NCBI GenBank assembly: GCA_030549175.1 | Contig: JAUKUA010000001.1 | Coordinates: forward strand, 1,550,001 to 1,614,000 | Reading direction: 5' to 3' | Length of the DNA stretch: 64,000 nt | From: Lasiosphaeris hirsuta | Taxonomy: Eukaryota > Ascomycota > Sordariomycetes > Sordariales > Lasiosphaeriaceae | Part shown: in pieces, positions 36,501 through 49,703 of the stretch | Position numbering within the stretch: position 1 is the stretch's first letter | How the letters are laid out: each line of letters opens with the position of its first letter | The notes under the pieces: generated by a model | The model's input: the letters and a program-made list of their open reading frames with translations, nothing else | Told to the model about the DNA's origin: nothing | Database searches by the model: none | Translations under genes and position numbers: made by a program

Positions 36501-39500
36501 GCGGGGGAGCTGGCAGACGAAGACCCCCCTGGGTGTTACTGCACGTCGTAAAGTCGAGGGCCGGCAGCTAGCAGGAGTAGCGGGGATGCTAGCCATTCAA
36601 TTCGGCGCCGCGAGATGGAGGTGAAGGTGGACGAGAGCAGGAAAATGGCCCCCCTGCCGCGGCTCTTCCCTCGGGCCATGGGGCTTCCCATCCATTGCTG
36701 ACCCCCTGTGTGCTTGATGGATGGGAGCCAATTTAGACGTGCATCGTTCGCGTCGTTGAGCTGCCCGTCGGCGCCGGTCTGCTGCTATGATATCGCCGAC
36801 TGGTAGACAGCCTATTCTGATAATGGGAATCTTGGGCGGGAAAGGAGCTCTTCGGAAACAGCGAGGCTAACCTGACAAAAATTGCCCGCAAAATACGCTG
36901 CCGGCGGTGTTGTGAGGGCCCATTTAGAGCAATACCGTGGTAATTTGTATTGCTGTACGTACTGTACCATTGACATGACGCTTGCGCAACGGCAGCTCCC
37001 CCACCTTCCCTGGGGTAGTAGTAGTGTGTACGCCCACTTGCAGGACCTCGGGTCGCCTTCCCAGTTTCTAAACCCTCCCATTTCTCGAATCGCAACGAGC
37101 CATCGGATTCTCCTCCCATCCCACCCTCCAAGCGCCTTGCATTTTGCCCGCAGGCGTCGCAAATTGCAACCCCCTATTCCTTTTCTCTGTTTCCAACAGG
37201 TCGTCCCACAGATAACCGTATCCGCTCCAGTCCCACCATCATGGCCACTCCTTTGCCCGATGCCTCTTTGGGAAACGCATTCCCTTTCCCTGTTGGGTCG
37301 TCGAGGTCTGTGCCAATTGATGGGTTTGGGCGCCCCAGACATTTTACGTGCTGCGTTAGCACCATCACTCATGCTGCTTGGAGCTGATCCAAGCGAAGTC
37401 TGGTATTCGTATTGCCTAGTGTTTCGTTGCCGTCTGGCCTCTCTGGCTCTTCCAATTACCAGCGCCTGCCAACTGCCAGAGTAGACTCCCACAAATTGAT
37501 GCCCTATGCTGTCCGTCCGTGACCCTATATCCCTCGCTGACATCGAGGCTTGTATCCGTGGCCGGGATCTTGGGCGGTTCTTGGTCTCCAATGCTATCCA
37601 GCCGTCGGCATCGCTGGGACATGGCAGCATCCATCATCCACGTTCTTAAAAGGCTCCATTTATCCTGTCAATCACGCCAAAGGAGGCGAGGCCTTTCCTT
37701 TACCCTCTTCACTTTTCGCCTCTGTTCCCAGTGTCCTAAGTCCCTGCCCTGCCTGCCTGGTTAGCCTCCATGTTGCGTCTTCCATGCCTTCGCCTGGCTG
37801 CCCTGTCACTTCTTCCCGTCCCTTTGGTTCTGTGCTAAATCCCGCTAGACGACCCCAGCTTGCGTATGCAGCGCAGAGAAGCAGCCACCAAGCCCTTCCA
37901 CACCAATTAGGTGCCACACTCTCACCTCCCTGTTCCCCCAATTTTTAAACGTTGTGCCTTTTGTCTTCCCGCCGAATCCTGGACGGCGGCGACCAGGGCC
38001 CGAATGCAAGGACCAAGACACCGGGCTTTAAAAGAAATCCCACGAACGCCCACCCCCTACCTCAAGCCCCCCTGCCCCCTCTCTCTTCTGCCCCTGCAAG
38101 GGTTCGTGCGACGGCTTTGCACCCACCTCCGCCTGTCTCCAACGGGCACAACGGTTGACAAACAAGACAATCCTTGCCTGCAATCGCACCCTGGCTGAGC
38201 TTCTCTGCAAACCTTCTTTTGCTGCCCTTTCCCAGGTTCCATCTCGTCAGGAACACCAAGCTCGCCAGCCCGCCAACCCGCCCGCGTCCCTGCAACTGGG
38301 AATATCAGCAGCATCTCGATCGCTGCATGCCCTGTATACATAGCGACGCCACCTTTCCTCAGTGCATGCCCTCGCCTCGCAGGGTGCCACTGCCTAGGCA
38401 AGATAGGGAGGCAAGATAGGGCCCGCGCATTCTGTGATCGCGTCGTTACAGTAGGCCAACTTGAGACGGCCAGCTAGACAGTGCCTGAGCAATTTTGTTG
38501 CATTTGGCGGCGAAAGATTGAGGCATCGGGCGCATACAACCCCCTGTTTCTGCTCTTGCGTTCGCGGTTGATCGTCCCTAATCATCACTCCCTCCGGCGG
38601 CCACACGATACGGTCCCGCGGCTGCAGGTTCCTCAAACGTGACTGATCTCGTCAAGGCGCCGTCTGCAGAAAAGGTTGCTCTCCATCCAATTTGCTGCAA
38701 GTGGGGGAGTACAAAAACGCCTTTTTTTCTCTCTCGTCACTTTCGGGGTTGCGACTCGTCCCGCTTCCCATCCCGACAACCGGCAGCCAGCCAACACGCG
38801 ACCAGAACGCGACACGGACGCCTATTTGGCCAGTTGTCAACCAGCGACAGCCCGCCAACACCCTTGCCCGCACCCTCAGAATAGCGTTTCCCTGATCGCC
38901 TCTTGGGCTCCTAAGCTTGCCGACAAAAGCCCTGGTCTGAAAGTCCATGCGTCGAGTTTTACAGGCTGTGGCTTCATCGTCTCAAGACTTCCCTGCCGCC
39001 CGTACCAAGACCTGTCCTGCCCCTCGCTGCTGCCCGCTGCCATAATCCCCGGCTGGATGCCTGCCAACCAGGCCTAATTCACGTGTTCGCGTGCCCCAGC
39101 GTGTCTTAAACTCCCCCACACGGACCCCTGTGCGGCCGGGTCCCACGCAAAAACAGAAAAAATTGTATCGCCAAAGCAGCACCTCTCTCCAAAATTTCAA
39201 GACCGCCCGTGTAGCTTTCTTGCAGACGCAAACCTGCATCTGCAGGAGCAAACAATCGGAAGGTTCAGCCATTTACGACTAGCGGCTACAGCATTTCCCA
39301 TTTGATATCATATTTGACCACGATATCAGTCTGTCCCTGCAGCATCGATTGAATCTGCGCCATCCCGTTGTCGCATCTCGACTGGCGCGCTCGTTCAACG
39401 AACCGCATCACATTCACAGCACGATATACGGTCGCGCCCTCGTTATTTTGCAGGTAATTCTCCCTCTTTCTGCCATCTATCTTGTCTCATTTGATCGCTC

Positions 39501-41897
39501 GATTTCTTCTCGCTGTATCTCCTTTTTCGCGTCTATTTTTGACCGTTTGGGGTTTCGAGTCGCGGTACCTCGCACACTCGCGTCTCCTGGCCCTCGCGTT
39601 TTCTTGGCCACACTGCCCACTGGTCGGGCCCACCATGCCCCCCAATCCTTGCACGTCACAAGCTCGCGCAACCCCCTTCCCCATGCTCTCGCAAGTCCAC
39701 GAATCTAGGTATAGACTGGGGCCCATGAGTGCGCGGCAATGGCAGAGATCTTTTGTCGACTTCCATCACTGATCTCCTCCAAGTACCACTATCAATCTGA
39801 GACCCTGTTCACGTGAGGTGGTTGCACTGATTTCTAACTGTTGTGCAACGCAGTGGCGACGCGCTACTTCCGCGATTATCCCTGCACCAGATCACTGGCA
39901 ACCGCCTCGTCCGAACTTTTCGAGGGTGGCTGTCAATTTGAACTGCAAAGAAACCAAGACAGTATATCTCGTCAACGCGAATTCCTGCTCGTCTTCTTGG
40001 AACAAACTGCCTTGACACGCGATCTCAACCAAGAGCCGCTTATAGTCACCAATTTACCTCGGTAAGTATTCACATCTGCAATACTCCAACACTCCAACAC
40101 ATCCGACTGGCTGCGTCCTGGTCGCCACTGGCAGGGTGTGGTCGTCTTCTGGCACCTGGCTTGAACCCTGTGCCTGCCATTTTGTTTGATTCCGCAACAC
40201 GTCGATGCCCGCTGCTGCTTTCTAGGGAGGCTAGGTCCCCCGCGTGACATATCAGCCTCTTCTCTTTCGCAAATACACACGAGTGTTGACTGTCTCCAAG
40301 CATTACTGACCTTTATTACCAGCGATAAACCATTACTTCTGAGAGCAACAAGAGTCTTTCGATATAAGTCAAATAAGCAGAGTAAGTGAACTTGCGGGAT
40401 CGAATCTCTTCCGCCTCTGTCGCCAGCAGCCTATCCATATCTTGCCAATGTCATGGTTTTTTTCCCTTTCAGTGGCCCATAGTCACTGAACCAAGCCAGC
40501 CTCTGCCATTATTCAGCATCGTATGGCAGACCTATGTTTCAAACCATAAGCACCTGCCTCTTTTGCAACCTCGAGCTGTGAAGAATTTCTCATTACGCCA
40601 CCGTTTGCCAATTTGGGCGTCATTCCTTCTCAACGCGATGTTTGGAAGCAGTTCTTGTCTTCATATGTATGATATCAGGAATCAATAGTCAGCTAACGCT
40701 AAGCCAGACAACCCAACTCAATTACCAGCACCGTCTAAGCTTATGCTGGACATTGAACCTTAACCTAAATCGACGACGTTGTCAGTGGGGAATTGTCCGC
40801 AAGGTACTACGTTGCGACCCTTTCCTGTGTTTAGAGATTCTCACACGTGGCTCAATGGAGCAACCATACCCAGTTACTTGGATCCGTCGTCAGGCTGTCT
40901 TTCAACTCTAACACTTTTTTCTGACTTTGCGCGACGGTTAGGTTGCCTTTGGACGTCTTGTCGTTTCTCGCCTACCCCGGTCAATCCAACGCACAGCCCG
41001 GTCATTAGAAAGGTACGTGCATTATTTCATCACACCTCATTCAGCGCGCTCGCAGTGCTTGGCGCTTGGGAAGAGGGCGCCGAAATCGAAATGGCGTCTT
41101 CTGACGCACCACCGGTTCGGGACTCGGACAAGGGTGCTGCAGCACCAGAGCGATCCCGTTTCAATCTCGGCAACGTTCCACCCTAGTCCCGCTTCTGGTA
41201 TCGCATGAAATTTTGGAAATTTCGCTCAGCATCCTCCTATGCAGCCCACGGGTTGCCTGCTCTTTCTCCTGCTGCTATTTATAATATCGCAAACCCGGTA
41301 TTTCATGAGTGCATGGATTTGTCGGCCTCCTCATGTTATAGACAACACACAGTCGATACTGATATCCAATCTCACTCACAGTCTGTCATTAACACGCCCG
41401 CGCGCCAGTAAATTATTTCAGTTTCGCGCCAGCATCCTCGATTTCTTTTCTCGCCAACTTTGCCATCGACGAAGGGAGGGACTGTTCGGGAAGGAACGCT
41501 AGGTTGTGAGGAGGCCCTGACCGATTGTCACTCGTTGACGAGACTTCGGAGGAGTCAAAACACGCACTCTGTAAGTCGCGACGGATCCCCGAGCCCAGAC
41601 GCGTGCACCTGATGCGTCTTGGATCCCGAATGGGTGCCAACCCCGTCTGCCGTTTTGCGGTTTTTTTTTTTGCGCGCGTGCGAGACGCACGGACATGAGC
41701 AGAAAACCTGGTTTTACTGGCCACCCTTGCGAAGATTATCTAGAGAACGACCGGCCCGCGCTGTTTGGTGTTGCACGGCTCTGCAACATGCCGCCGACCC
41801 CTCCGAAGTCAACATTAACCTTAGACTGAACTTTTTTTTTGCTAACATCATCATCTGGTTAGAAATCGTCGACTTTTCGACAAACCAGCTATCCTCT

Positions 41898-41966
41898 ATG
41901 GGATTGACAATGGCTCAGCATCGTCAGGCTCCGAGCCAATTTAAGGAAGAGCCCGGCCATGACTCG
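41898..41966 (+). CDS. Candidate alternative first coding exon of the MedA-type gene
   Basis: Two in-frame ATGs (41898 and 41910) open a short protein-like stretch, MAQHRQAPSQFKEEPGHDS, ending exactly at a GTGAGT donor (41967). The donor is in phase 0 with the acceptor TATGCAG at 44661-44665 inside the main gene, so splicing would join GHDS to QHHPHHQQQ and give a 771-residue product. The Gln/Pro/Glu composition suits the Gln-rich N-terminus of this regulator. The implied intron of about 2.7 kb is long for a fungus. I infer this exon from phase and composition only. Confidence 0.5.
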
Positions 41967-43699
41967 GTGAGTGCCACTTTCTATTGCTCCAGACCGCTCC
42001 CTGATTTCACCTATGCCCCCAATCACCACCATCCCATGGCAGTTTTGCATTGCGCGATGTAGCCCGCGTCCAGTCCCGTCACAGATCGATACCATGGTCA
42101 GTGACCGCTCATGGATATCTGGTATCCGAGAAGCCATTGATATGGCAGAACACCTGCCACATCCCCAAGTTTCCTCGGCCTCCCAAGTCATCCCCCGTCA
42201 TTTTGTTGCGCAATTGCATAGTTGCAGAGTCCAATGGGCAAGGGGTCGAAGCCAACGACCCTGGATTCCAGTTGTTCCAGCTGTTCCAGAAAACCGTCTG
42301 CCCTGCCGCAAGCGTGACCAGGTGCGGATTCGGCGGTCGGGTTTGTGGGAATTACAGGGGGTGTCCTGTTTCACCAACAGCCAGGGCTCCGGTAGCAGCG
42401 ACAAGGGTTGTGCCGGGTTGAGTGGTGTGCTTCCGCTCTAAACAAAGTCCACCTGCAGTCGTGCGATGCAGCAGCGAGATTGAGCCCGTTGTTTGGCCCT
42501 GTCTTCCCATGCCGGCCCTGCCCTGGTCGACAGGACAGTACGAGCCAGCATGGAAGCCCAGGTCTGGCCAAGTTGGCGGCGGGCGGCTGCAGAACACAGC
42601 ATGTCCCAAATAATCGCGATAATTTCTGTTGGCTCCGTGCCAGCTCCCTCCCCTCAATCCTGCCTTTCAGCCACGCTGTAATTTTCCACCATGCAGGCCC
42701 GCTGGGTGGTCATAACGACCCGCTAGGAAGCCCCATGGCGCTAGCGGAAGCCCTTCGTTGGTGGGGTCAGAGCAAGGTGGTGGGTGGTTCAAACGGTGGC
42801 CCAAAAGTCTCAACGGCGGTGTGGCTGGGAACGCTTACGGCGCCCGACAGGCAGGCGGACGTGATTCGCCAACACGTCGTTGTCTGGCAGGCAGGGGAAC
42901 AGCATCCAGCGATCTGTTCCCCGGCCTCGGGCATGCGCAATCGCAATCGCATCGCATCAGGCCGTCATCCATCTAGTCAGTTTGCACACTGATGACACTG
43001 GTGCAACGGTCTCGCCCGCTCAGGGTGTTCCACGAGCAGTCCACGCTTGGCCGCCTCAGCGTCTGGCTAAGAGTCAGTCGAGTCGCTAGCGAGTGGAGTT
43101 CTGGAGGCGATGCATGGCGGGAGTGGGGCGCCCCAGGCCAAGCAGGGGTGGAGCCGTTTGCGAGACATGACCAGGCCGCGCTTTTCTCTGCACATTGAGA
43201 GCACAATCTCTGTCTGGCGGAGCGAGGAGAGGGGCGATTCGTTTGCTACAGCCCCCCGTCTACGGATACATCAAGTGGTGTCTCGGAGCCTGCGAGCGTC
43301 TTGTCTGGCTTTCCCATTTGCCTGTTTGCCAATCCATCTACGCAGAGTCTGCAGTCGCTTGCAAATGTGCGAATATGATGGAATGCGTGCGACGCGGGTT
43401 TGCCTCCCCGACCGACCAGGCCCTGCTGTTTCAAGCGACGCAGCGACCCAAGCCTGGACGGCGAGGTGCCTACCTGGAACGCAGAGACGCAGAGGCGGCA
43501 CCTACATGGATTCTCCAGATGGGCTGCCATGACAGGGGCTGGCGTGCGCGAGGATTGGACCCTCCCGCACACCGCCCCATGTCCCTGCCAGCCAAAGAAG
43601 GATGGAAGAAGGAAAAACCAGAGCCTGCCAGGAAAACACCAATGGGCCTTACCCCTTCAGTGGTTAGGCCCGGGTCACCAGTACTTGGTTAGGCAATAG

Positions 43700-44140
43700 T
43701 GGTGCTACTCGGCTCTGCACTCGTCCAGCCATTGGTCATTTCATCTAAAATGCAGTCGCCCCCTTGTTCACGTTTCTCCCATGCGCTGTCCCACCAACTC
43801 CCTCCACCATCCTTGATCCATCCACACCTTAGGAATTTCTTCAATCTCTCCCAGGTTTGGAACCACCTTGGGACCACTATTGCTGGGTCTTCACTTGTTC
43901 CCAGAACCCTTCAGCACACGCACACACCCAAGCTATATCAGACCAGCCAAGGATTATTATTCCTTGTCCACTGTCGTTATCTGATCTACTCTGCTCTCTT
44001 TTCCCTTCTCGCACCCTCGTCCCTCGTACATAATAACCCCCCTGCGCGCACCAACACGACCCAATTCCACTGCCTTGTACAGGCCTTTTTTTCTGCCATC
44101 TATCTACCTGGTGCATATTAATCGCAACCCCTGCCCCTCC
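43700..44140 (+). promoter_or_regulatory. CT-rich putative promoter/leader before the main MedA start
   Basis: A strongly pyrimidine-rich stretch (ccatccttgatccatccaca, cccctgcccctcctcacc and similar) typical of transcription start areas in filamentous ascomycetes, 500-900 bp upstream of the ATG at 44645. If the exon at 41898 is real, this would be an internal promoter for a shorter isoform. No individual operator site can be supported. Confidence 0.35.
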
Positions 44141-44644
44141 TCACCTTTTCCGCTCACCTAGAACACGGCACGCTTGGTCAGTATCCTTCAGCTCCCGTTC
44201 CCATTCCTCGGCAGCCTATCCGCCTGTAGCAATTAAGGTCGCTAGGCAAGGGCAATATCACACTGCCGCGTTCGGCCGTGGTGAGAGAACCCTAGTGGGA
44301 ATCTCGAAACCTCGGGAGGTGATTCCGAGGCCTTTTCCGCTCTACCTTGGATCGCGTTGATCCTTGAACGTGGGTGGTCTTGGCTCCCCCGGCTCCTCAA
44401 TTCGGCTCAGTGCCGTAAGGAAAGAGCCTTGTCCTACAAATCCCACCACAAAGCCCGAGGCTAGCCCGCCTCATCCGTTGATCCTCGTCTTCCATCAGGG
44501 GACCTGAACAACTTGCCGGCTCCCCAGACCTTGCACGCCATACAAGAAAATAAAAAAGAACGGTCCCAGACGCGTCCACGTTGCCCAGAAGAAAAAAACA
44601 CATAATAGCTACCCATCGAGAGAATCCCTTGTACGTAAGGACTA

Positions 44645-47600
44645 ATGGTTGTCTCCCCTATGCAGCAGCATCACCCGCACCATCAACAACAGGGTTCTAT
44701 TCCGCCGCACCTACAGCAACATTCTCGACCCTCGAGCATTGTTCACCAGCAGCATCACAGTCAGGCGCCGCCGCCGCAGCAGCAGCAGCAGCACTCCAGC
44801 GCGTACTCATCTGGCCACTCGGTCTACCAGCAGCAATCACAGAGCAACAGCGCTCAAGACCACGGCCTGCCGTACTACCCGCACCCAAGTCCTTACAGCA
44901 CGCCTGGCGCGACCAGCGGATACACGTCCGCAGGTAAGTTTCGTACGCGTAATCAACATGACCTTGCTGCACAGATTTGCTTACCCACGCGCAGAGACCG
45001 GTGAAATGATGGCCGCAACAATGCCGAGACCACCATACCCGCCAATGTCATATCATACTCCTCAGTCGAACTCGCCCGCCTCAGTAGCATCTCCATCGGG
45101 GCACGACCAACAAAGAAGCATGTATGGACAACCGCCTTCACAATTACACCAACAGCCGATGTACTACGGAGCTCCCCAGCAAGCGCAATATTCGTCCATG
45201 TCTGCACAAGCCGCGCCGTCTGCGTACGCGCAACACGCGCAACAATCTCATCAATCCATGGCATCGCAGCCGAGCATGATGATGTCTCACACGGCGCCTC
45301 AGCACCAAATGAGCCAGCATGCAGCTTCGCAGCACTCACAGGCAGGAATGACAGTCAGCCCACGACCAGGAAAGATTGAAGCGCACAGCTTGAACCACCG
45401 GATATCAGGCGCTCCTGCGCCAGTTCCATTAGGCGGCTCGGCGTCGAATACTCCTCAGAATACTGCTCCGCTCTCGACACCAACAGGCTCTACTTCTGGG
45501 GTCAATCCTAATGCTGCACCTGGCCCGATTCCCGCAACCACACCGCTGGTTGTAAGGCAGGACGGGAATGGGGTGCAATGGATCGCTTTTGAGTACTCGC
45601 GCGACCGCGTCAAGATGGAGTACACAATCCGCTGTGACGTTGAGTCAGTAAATCAAGAGGATCTATCGGCAGAATTCAAGACGGAAAACTGCGTTTACCC
45701 TCGGGCGTGTTGCCCCAAGGAGCAATATCGGGGAAACCGCCTCCAATACGAGACTGAGTGCAACACTGTGGGATGGGCGCTGGCACAGCTGAACCCGCCC
45801 CTACGAGGCAAGAGAGGACTGATCCAGCGAGCTGTGGACAGCTGGCGAAACAGCAACCAAGACCCCCGGCTGAGGAGTCGTCGCGTTCGCCGAATGGCAA
45901 AGATGAACCACCGCACCAAGGCTGGCTCAGCGACTCCCCACCCCAGTCACTTGGCCGGTCCCAGTGGTCCGGCAGGCATGCCGACAACGGCCGCCCTGGG
46001 TCCCAGCGGGACCACGTCTATTGGAAAGCCCGGTCTGAGCAGCATGACGTCGCAAATGCACCACCACCACGCTCATCAGGACGGAAGCGGTCAGGGAGGA
46101 GATGAAGTCGGTATGTTTCACCAGATGGCCTAATGCGCACGCGTTGTTGTGATTAAGTGTGATACCTTTTCAAACCGCTTGTTTACACGCGCCTACCTTT
46201 TTGTTTTGGTTATGGATTTTGGGAATTACTCGCTCGTCCCTGTTTTTTTTTTTTAACTGTTATATACCGGCTCGCGACAATCAGTTCTCGAGCACCGCGC
46301 GGACCTGGGCGACACAGGAACCTGGTACAAAAAAGAAAGATCTGTACATTACAATAGTCGCGTTTGCTGTTGTTAGTTTGTTTTGCTGGTTTCGGTCGTC
46401 GTTCAGTCGTCTGGCTGCTGGCAAACGCTGCATTGCATCTCGCTCTGCATTGCACATTCATCAGCATCGCTCCTCACATACCAACCAACACCATCATCAT
46501 ACACCATTTTTGCAGGGGCTCCGAAAGGGTGTCTCCGACTGGTTTCCGAGACCAAGCTTGGTATCCGGTCAATGGTATCTGCAAGATCCCTTTTTGTACT
46601 CTGCTTTGCGAGGAATTGGCATTGCTACTTCACTTGGGAGTTTTGGCGAGTTGCTGTTGCTGTTGCCTGTTACTGGCTGTTCTGGTTTGAAAGCATCACA
46701 CTCTTTCGCACGCGCGTGTCGTTGCATAGCCAGTGGTCTTCGGCCTCTACTCCCCAGCGGGATACGAGAAGCTAATATCTCAACTAGGTGACGGAGAATA
46801 TTCGGACGACCAGCAGCATCATCACCACCATCAGGCCCCTGCGCAGTCCGGTTCCGACGAACGCCCGGCACAGGTCTTTACGGGCTATGGCTCCTATCCG
46901 AGTGGCGCTCCGCACGGCTCCTCAGCCATGCCTTCCATGCACGACTCTCTCAACGGCTCGCCTCACGCCAGCGGTAGTGGAATTGCCGCCCGCCGACTCA
47001 GCCGCACCCGTAACGACGAGCCAGAAGATCTCTTTCCTGATATTCCCGAAGCAAAGAAGCGGAAGTTCATCCTCGTAGAAGATAGCGACCGCCAAAGCCG
47101 CCTCCGCGTCCGAGTTACTCTCGATGGCGTCGATACCCGCGAAATCCCTGACAGCTTCCGGAAGAGCAGCAGCGTGTACCCGAGCTCGTATTTCCCACGC
47201 GAGATGCAAAGCCCGCCCCCCAGCGCCACGGGTAGCAAATTCTTCACCGAAGATGTTAGCGACATCGAAGATGACGGAAGCACCGACACCGAAGGTCGTC
47301 GTGCGGGCCGTGGGAGTGAGAGACGGGGCAAGAGAATGGTCAAGGTCCCGATGGGTGAGGGCCAGGAGGGCGAGGTGGCCATCCCGCGGATGCGGAAAGT
47401 GTTCCGTGGCAAGGAGGTACGCCTCAACGACCTAGGGTATAGGATGGCATGGCTACAAAGCCGGGTGTTTGCTGGCCGGACGGTGTTTTTGCAACGGGCT
47501 TGTAAGTTTTGTGTCGGTTCTGCCTCTGGAAGGAGTACTAACTCACATGCGAAAGTGGACTGCTACAGAAACAAGACTCGAAGTGCCATGGAGTCCATTA

Positions 47601-47704
47601 TGCAGGATGTCAAAACCTCGGCACCTCATTATGAGACCCGGGTCGGGAAACGCAAGTGGAATGAGCGTATGCGCGTCGGCGACAAAAAGGATGAGGAGTC
47701 TTGA
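44645..47704 (+). CDS. medA: MedA/Ren1/Acr1-type conidiation regulator
   Basis: Nuclear developmental regulator family (Aspergillus MedA, Fusarium Ren1, Magnaporthe Acr1, Neurospora acon-3) controlling conidiophore form and adhesion. Exons 44645-44933, 44995-46110, 46788-47501, 47556-47704; all phases agree, giving 755 residues. The N-terminus is Gln/His/Pro-rich (PQQQQQHSS). The conserved block at about nt 45540-45930 includes FEYSRDRVKMEYTIRCDVES, ENCVYPRACCPKEQYRGNRL and DPRLRSRRVRRMAK. A poly-His linker (HHHHH) follows the 677-nt third-exon junction. The second conserved block is RKVFRGKEVRLNDLGYRMAW, then FLQRALDCYRNKTRSAMES. KKRKF near nt 47053 may be a nuclear localisation signal. If the 677-nt intron is retained, the protein ends early at GMFHQMA. 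Assignment rests on recalled conserved motifs. Confidence 0.83.
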
Positions 47705-49703
47705 GATTTCTATGGATACTCAAATCGCCATGGCCACCGACTCTTTGCTTTAAGCTCAAAGATGGGCAAGCCACCTGGTCTCGTCGTCGAGTTGGCTTGG
47801 GCACCTTGGGGTAACAATGCGATGTGTTGCACCCCTCTCGGCCCTTCTAGAGCCTCGATGACTCCGGCCTTCATTTGCGAGCTGGTAGCGGCTGTGAAGG
47901 GGTTCGGTCTCTGATACAAGGTTTCCATAAGCCCCTGCCCTAGCAAAGAGCGTTGTGTCTGTCGCATATCATATGATCGGGCGGTAAATTGGGCGGTAAC
48001 AGTGTATTTATAAGGGAGTAGTATATGTCGGAGTGTGTAGAAATGCGAGCTGAGAAAGCATAAACGACAGCCTCTCTATTTCTAGTGTCCTATGGTCAGT
48101 GTTGTTTTGTGTGTTTGTTTCGCCCCTCATCGAGCTACGTCGCTCCTGCAGTTGTTTCCGCCACATAGGTGCGACTTGGTACGCCATGGATACGCCATGG
48201 AGTCATTTGATAGTTTGCCAGTTCCCTGTCTGCTGCGGACTGGGTCTTCGCTAGAGAAAGGCCTGAGGTGTTCGGATTCACTCACACATCGAGACTCAAC
48301 CTCGAGGTAGCTTCAGCGTGACTTGCCACCAAGTAATGGCAATTACATATTTCAACACCGTTTACATGTGGACACCCCAATTCGTAAATGTAAGAACTCC
48401 TACAAAGACATAGATGCTAGCAAGTCATATTGTCTGTTGTGCCGTTGTAGTGTTAATTGGACCAAGTGGTGTGTAACTGAAGTTCGTTAACTAATAGCTC
48501 ACTGAGACTTTGGTCCAGGTGGAGAGTCCAGTTAAACGCCAGATTCTCTCAGATGTCTTGTTGCCTTGGTATTCAGTTGCTTCTGGTGAACATCACTTAG
48601 CTCAGCGGGCGTAACTGAAGGAGGAACACTGATGCTTTATTGGTGTCTTGGCTGCTGAACTCAAGATGTGGAATGGGTTCGATGTGCCATCCGGGGGTGC
48701 GTAACAGCACAAAGCACGTAACTCGGGAGTTGTCTGCCCTTGTCATGCCCTTTTGTTCCTAGCATCTCAAGATTCCCAAATATGAGGTTCTCGACTCTGA
48801 AAGATGAACAGTCTCAGAAGACAGCTTGTGCATTTGCAATCACAGCTGTCAGCAGGGTCCTTGCTCTCTGACAACTCGGGTGACATCTGCCCCGTGGCCC
48901 CTGTTGCCCCGTGAAGAAATGGAAGGAGCTGACGAGTGCTGAAAGCCGACGAATGGAGAGAGCCCGGCGGGCTTTGATGCCATACTGGCCTTGTTTTCGT
49001 GGCAGACACAACTAGTGTTTTGGCCTCCTTCCCTCTTGCCCTCTCATCCCCCCACCGCCTCTGGTACTTCTCCCCAACCTTCTTCAACCCTCCCAGAAAC
49101 CCAGAAAATCCAGCACACAGAGAGCAACGCATCCAACGTTGAAATCGGCACAAACCCAAAGCTAGTAAGTCCACGATATCCCCATTACCACTCTCATCCT
49201 CATCAATGCCCCGTGTTTTTGCACCTTGCATCCCACGTCTGCCTGCCTCTCTGCTGCCTCTTTCAGCGAAAGACGCGACTTCCTCCCCGTGTCCTCCTTC
49301 CTCGGCCGCCCAGTCGGCAGGCCTTCCGAGGTTTGATTTCCTAGCCTAGCACAGATTCTTCCTGCCTTTTTTGCTGTCACCGGACGTCGGACTGGCTGAG
49401 GAAAGACGGAACCTGAACCTCCTTCAGTTTAGGAGAGCAAACTTTCCTTGTAGGCTGTTCATCCTTTCCTCTCGAAGGCAAGCAGTACCCAGCAACTTGT
49501 CGCGTCGCCATTTCAAGTTGTTTTGTCTTCCCGCAGCAAAAAACCGCGCCCCAACCCATATCCCTCCCGTCCTCCGTCAAGTTCGTCAGTTTGACACTTG
49601 AAACATCCCCAACGCGCCCTTGAGCTCGCCGGTCCGGTGATAGGGACCAACCCCCCAAGGTTCCTGCTGCTAAAACCGCACCAACAGCAACAGCATAGCC
49701 AAA
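47705..49703. other. Intergenic region after the MedA-type gene
   Basis: 2 kb: 3' UTR on the left; on the right, from about 49020, a CT-rich leader for the gene at 49704. A TAGCTCAGCGGG box near 48599 resembles a tRNA A box but no T arm follows. No gene is seen. Confidence 0.55.

Larger units (their letters stand above)
28169..41897. other. Gene desert of nearly 14 kb
   Basis: No open frame here has convincing codon bias or family motifs on either strand. The left part (28169-36500) has a tRNA-Val-like element, A/T-rich tracts (28697-28721, 29259-29287, 30737-30785), homopolymers (C18 at 31704-31721, A23 at 33558-33580, G12 at 34121-34132) and no visible transposon genes. The right part (about 36900-41800) is pyrimidine-rich with good splice donor/acceptor pairs, such as GTAAGT at 40062 with ACCAG at 40322, and reads like promoter plus long spliced leader of the MedA-type gene. 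A long non-coding RNA cannot be excluded. Confidence 0.55.

Noticed and set aside
36812..37630. 272-codon open frame on the minus strand in the gene desert
   Set aside because: Low-complexity Arg/Trp/Gly-rich product antisense to CT-rich leader-like DNA; no motif or plausible codon bias.
48597..48612. TAGCTCAGCGGG tRNA A-box-like element
   Set aside because: No B box or cloverleaf downstream.
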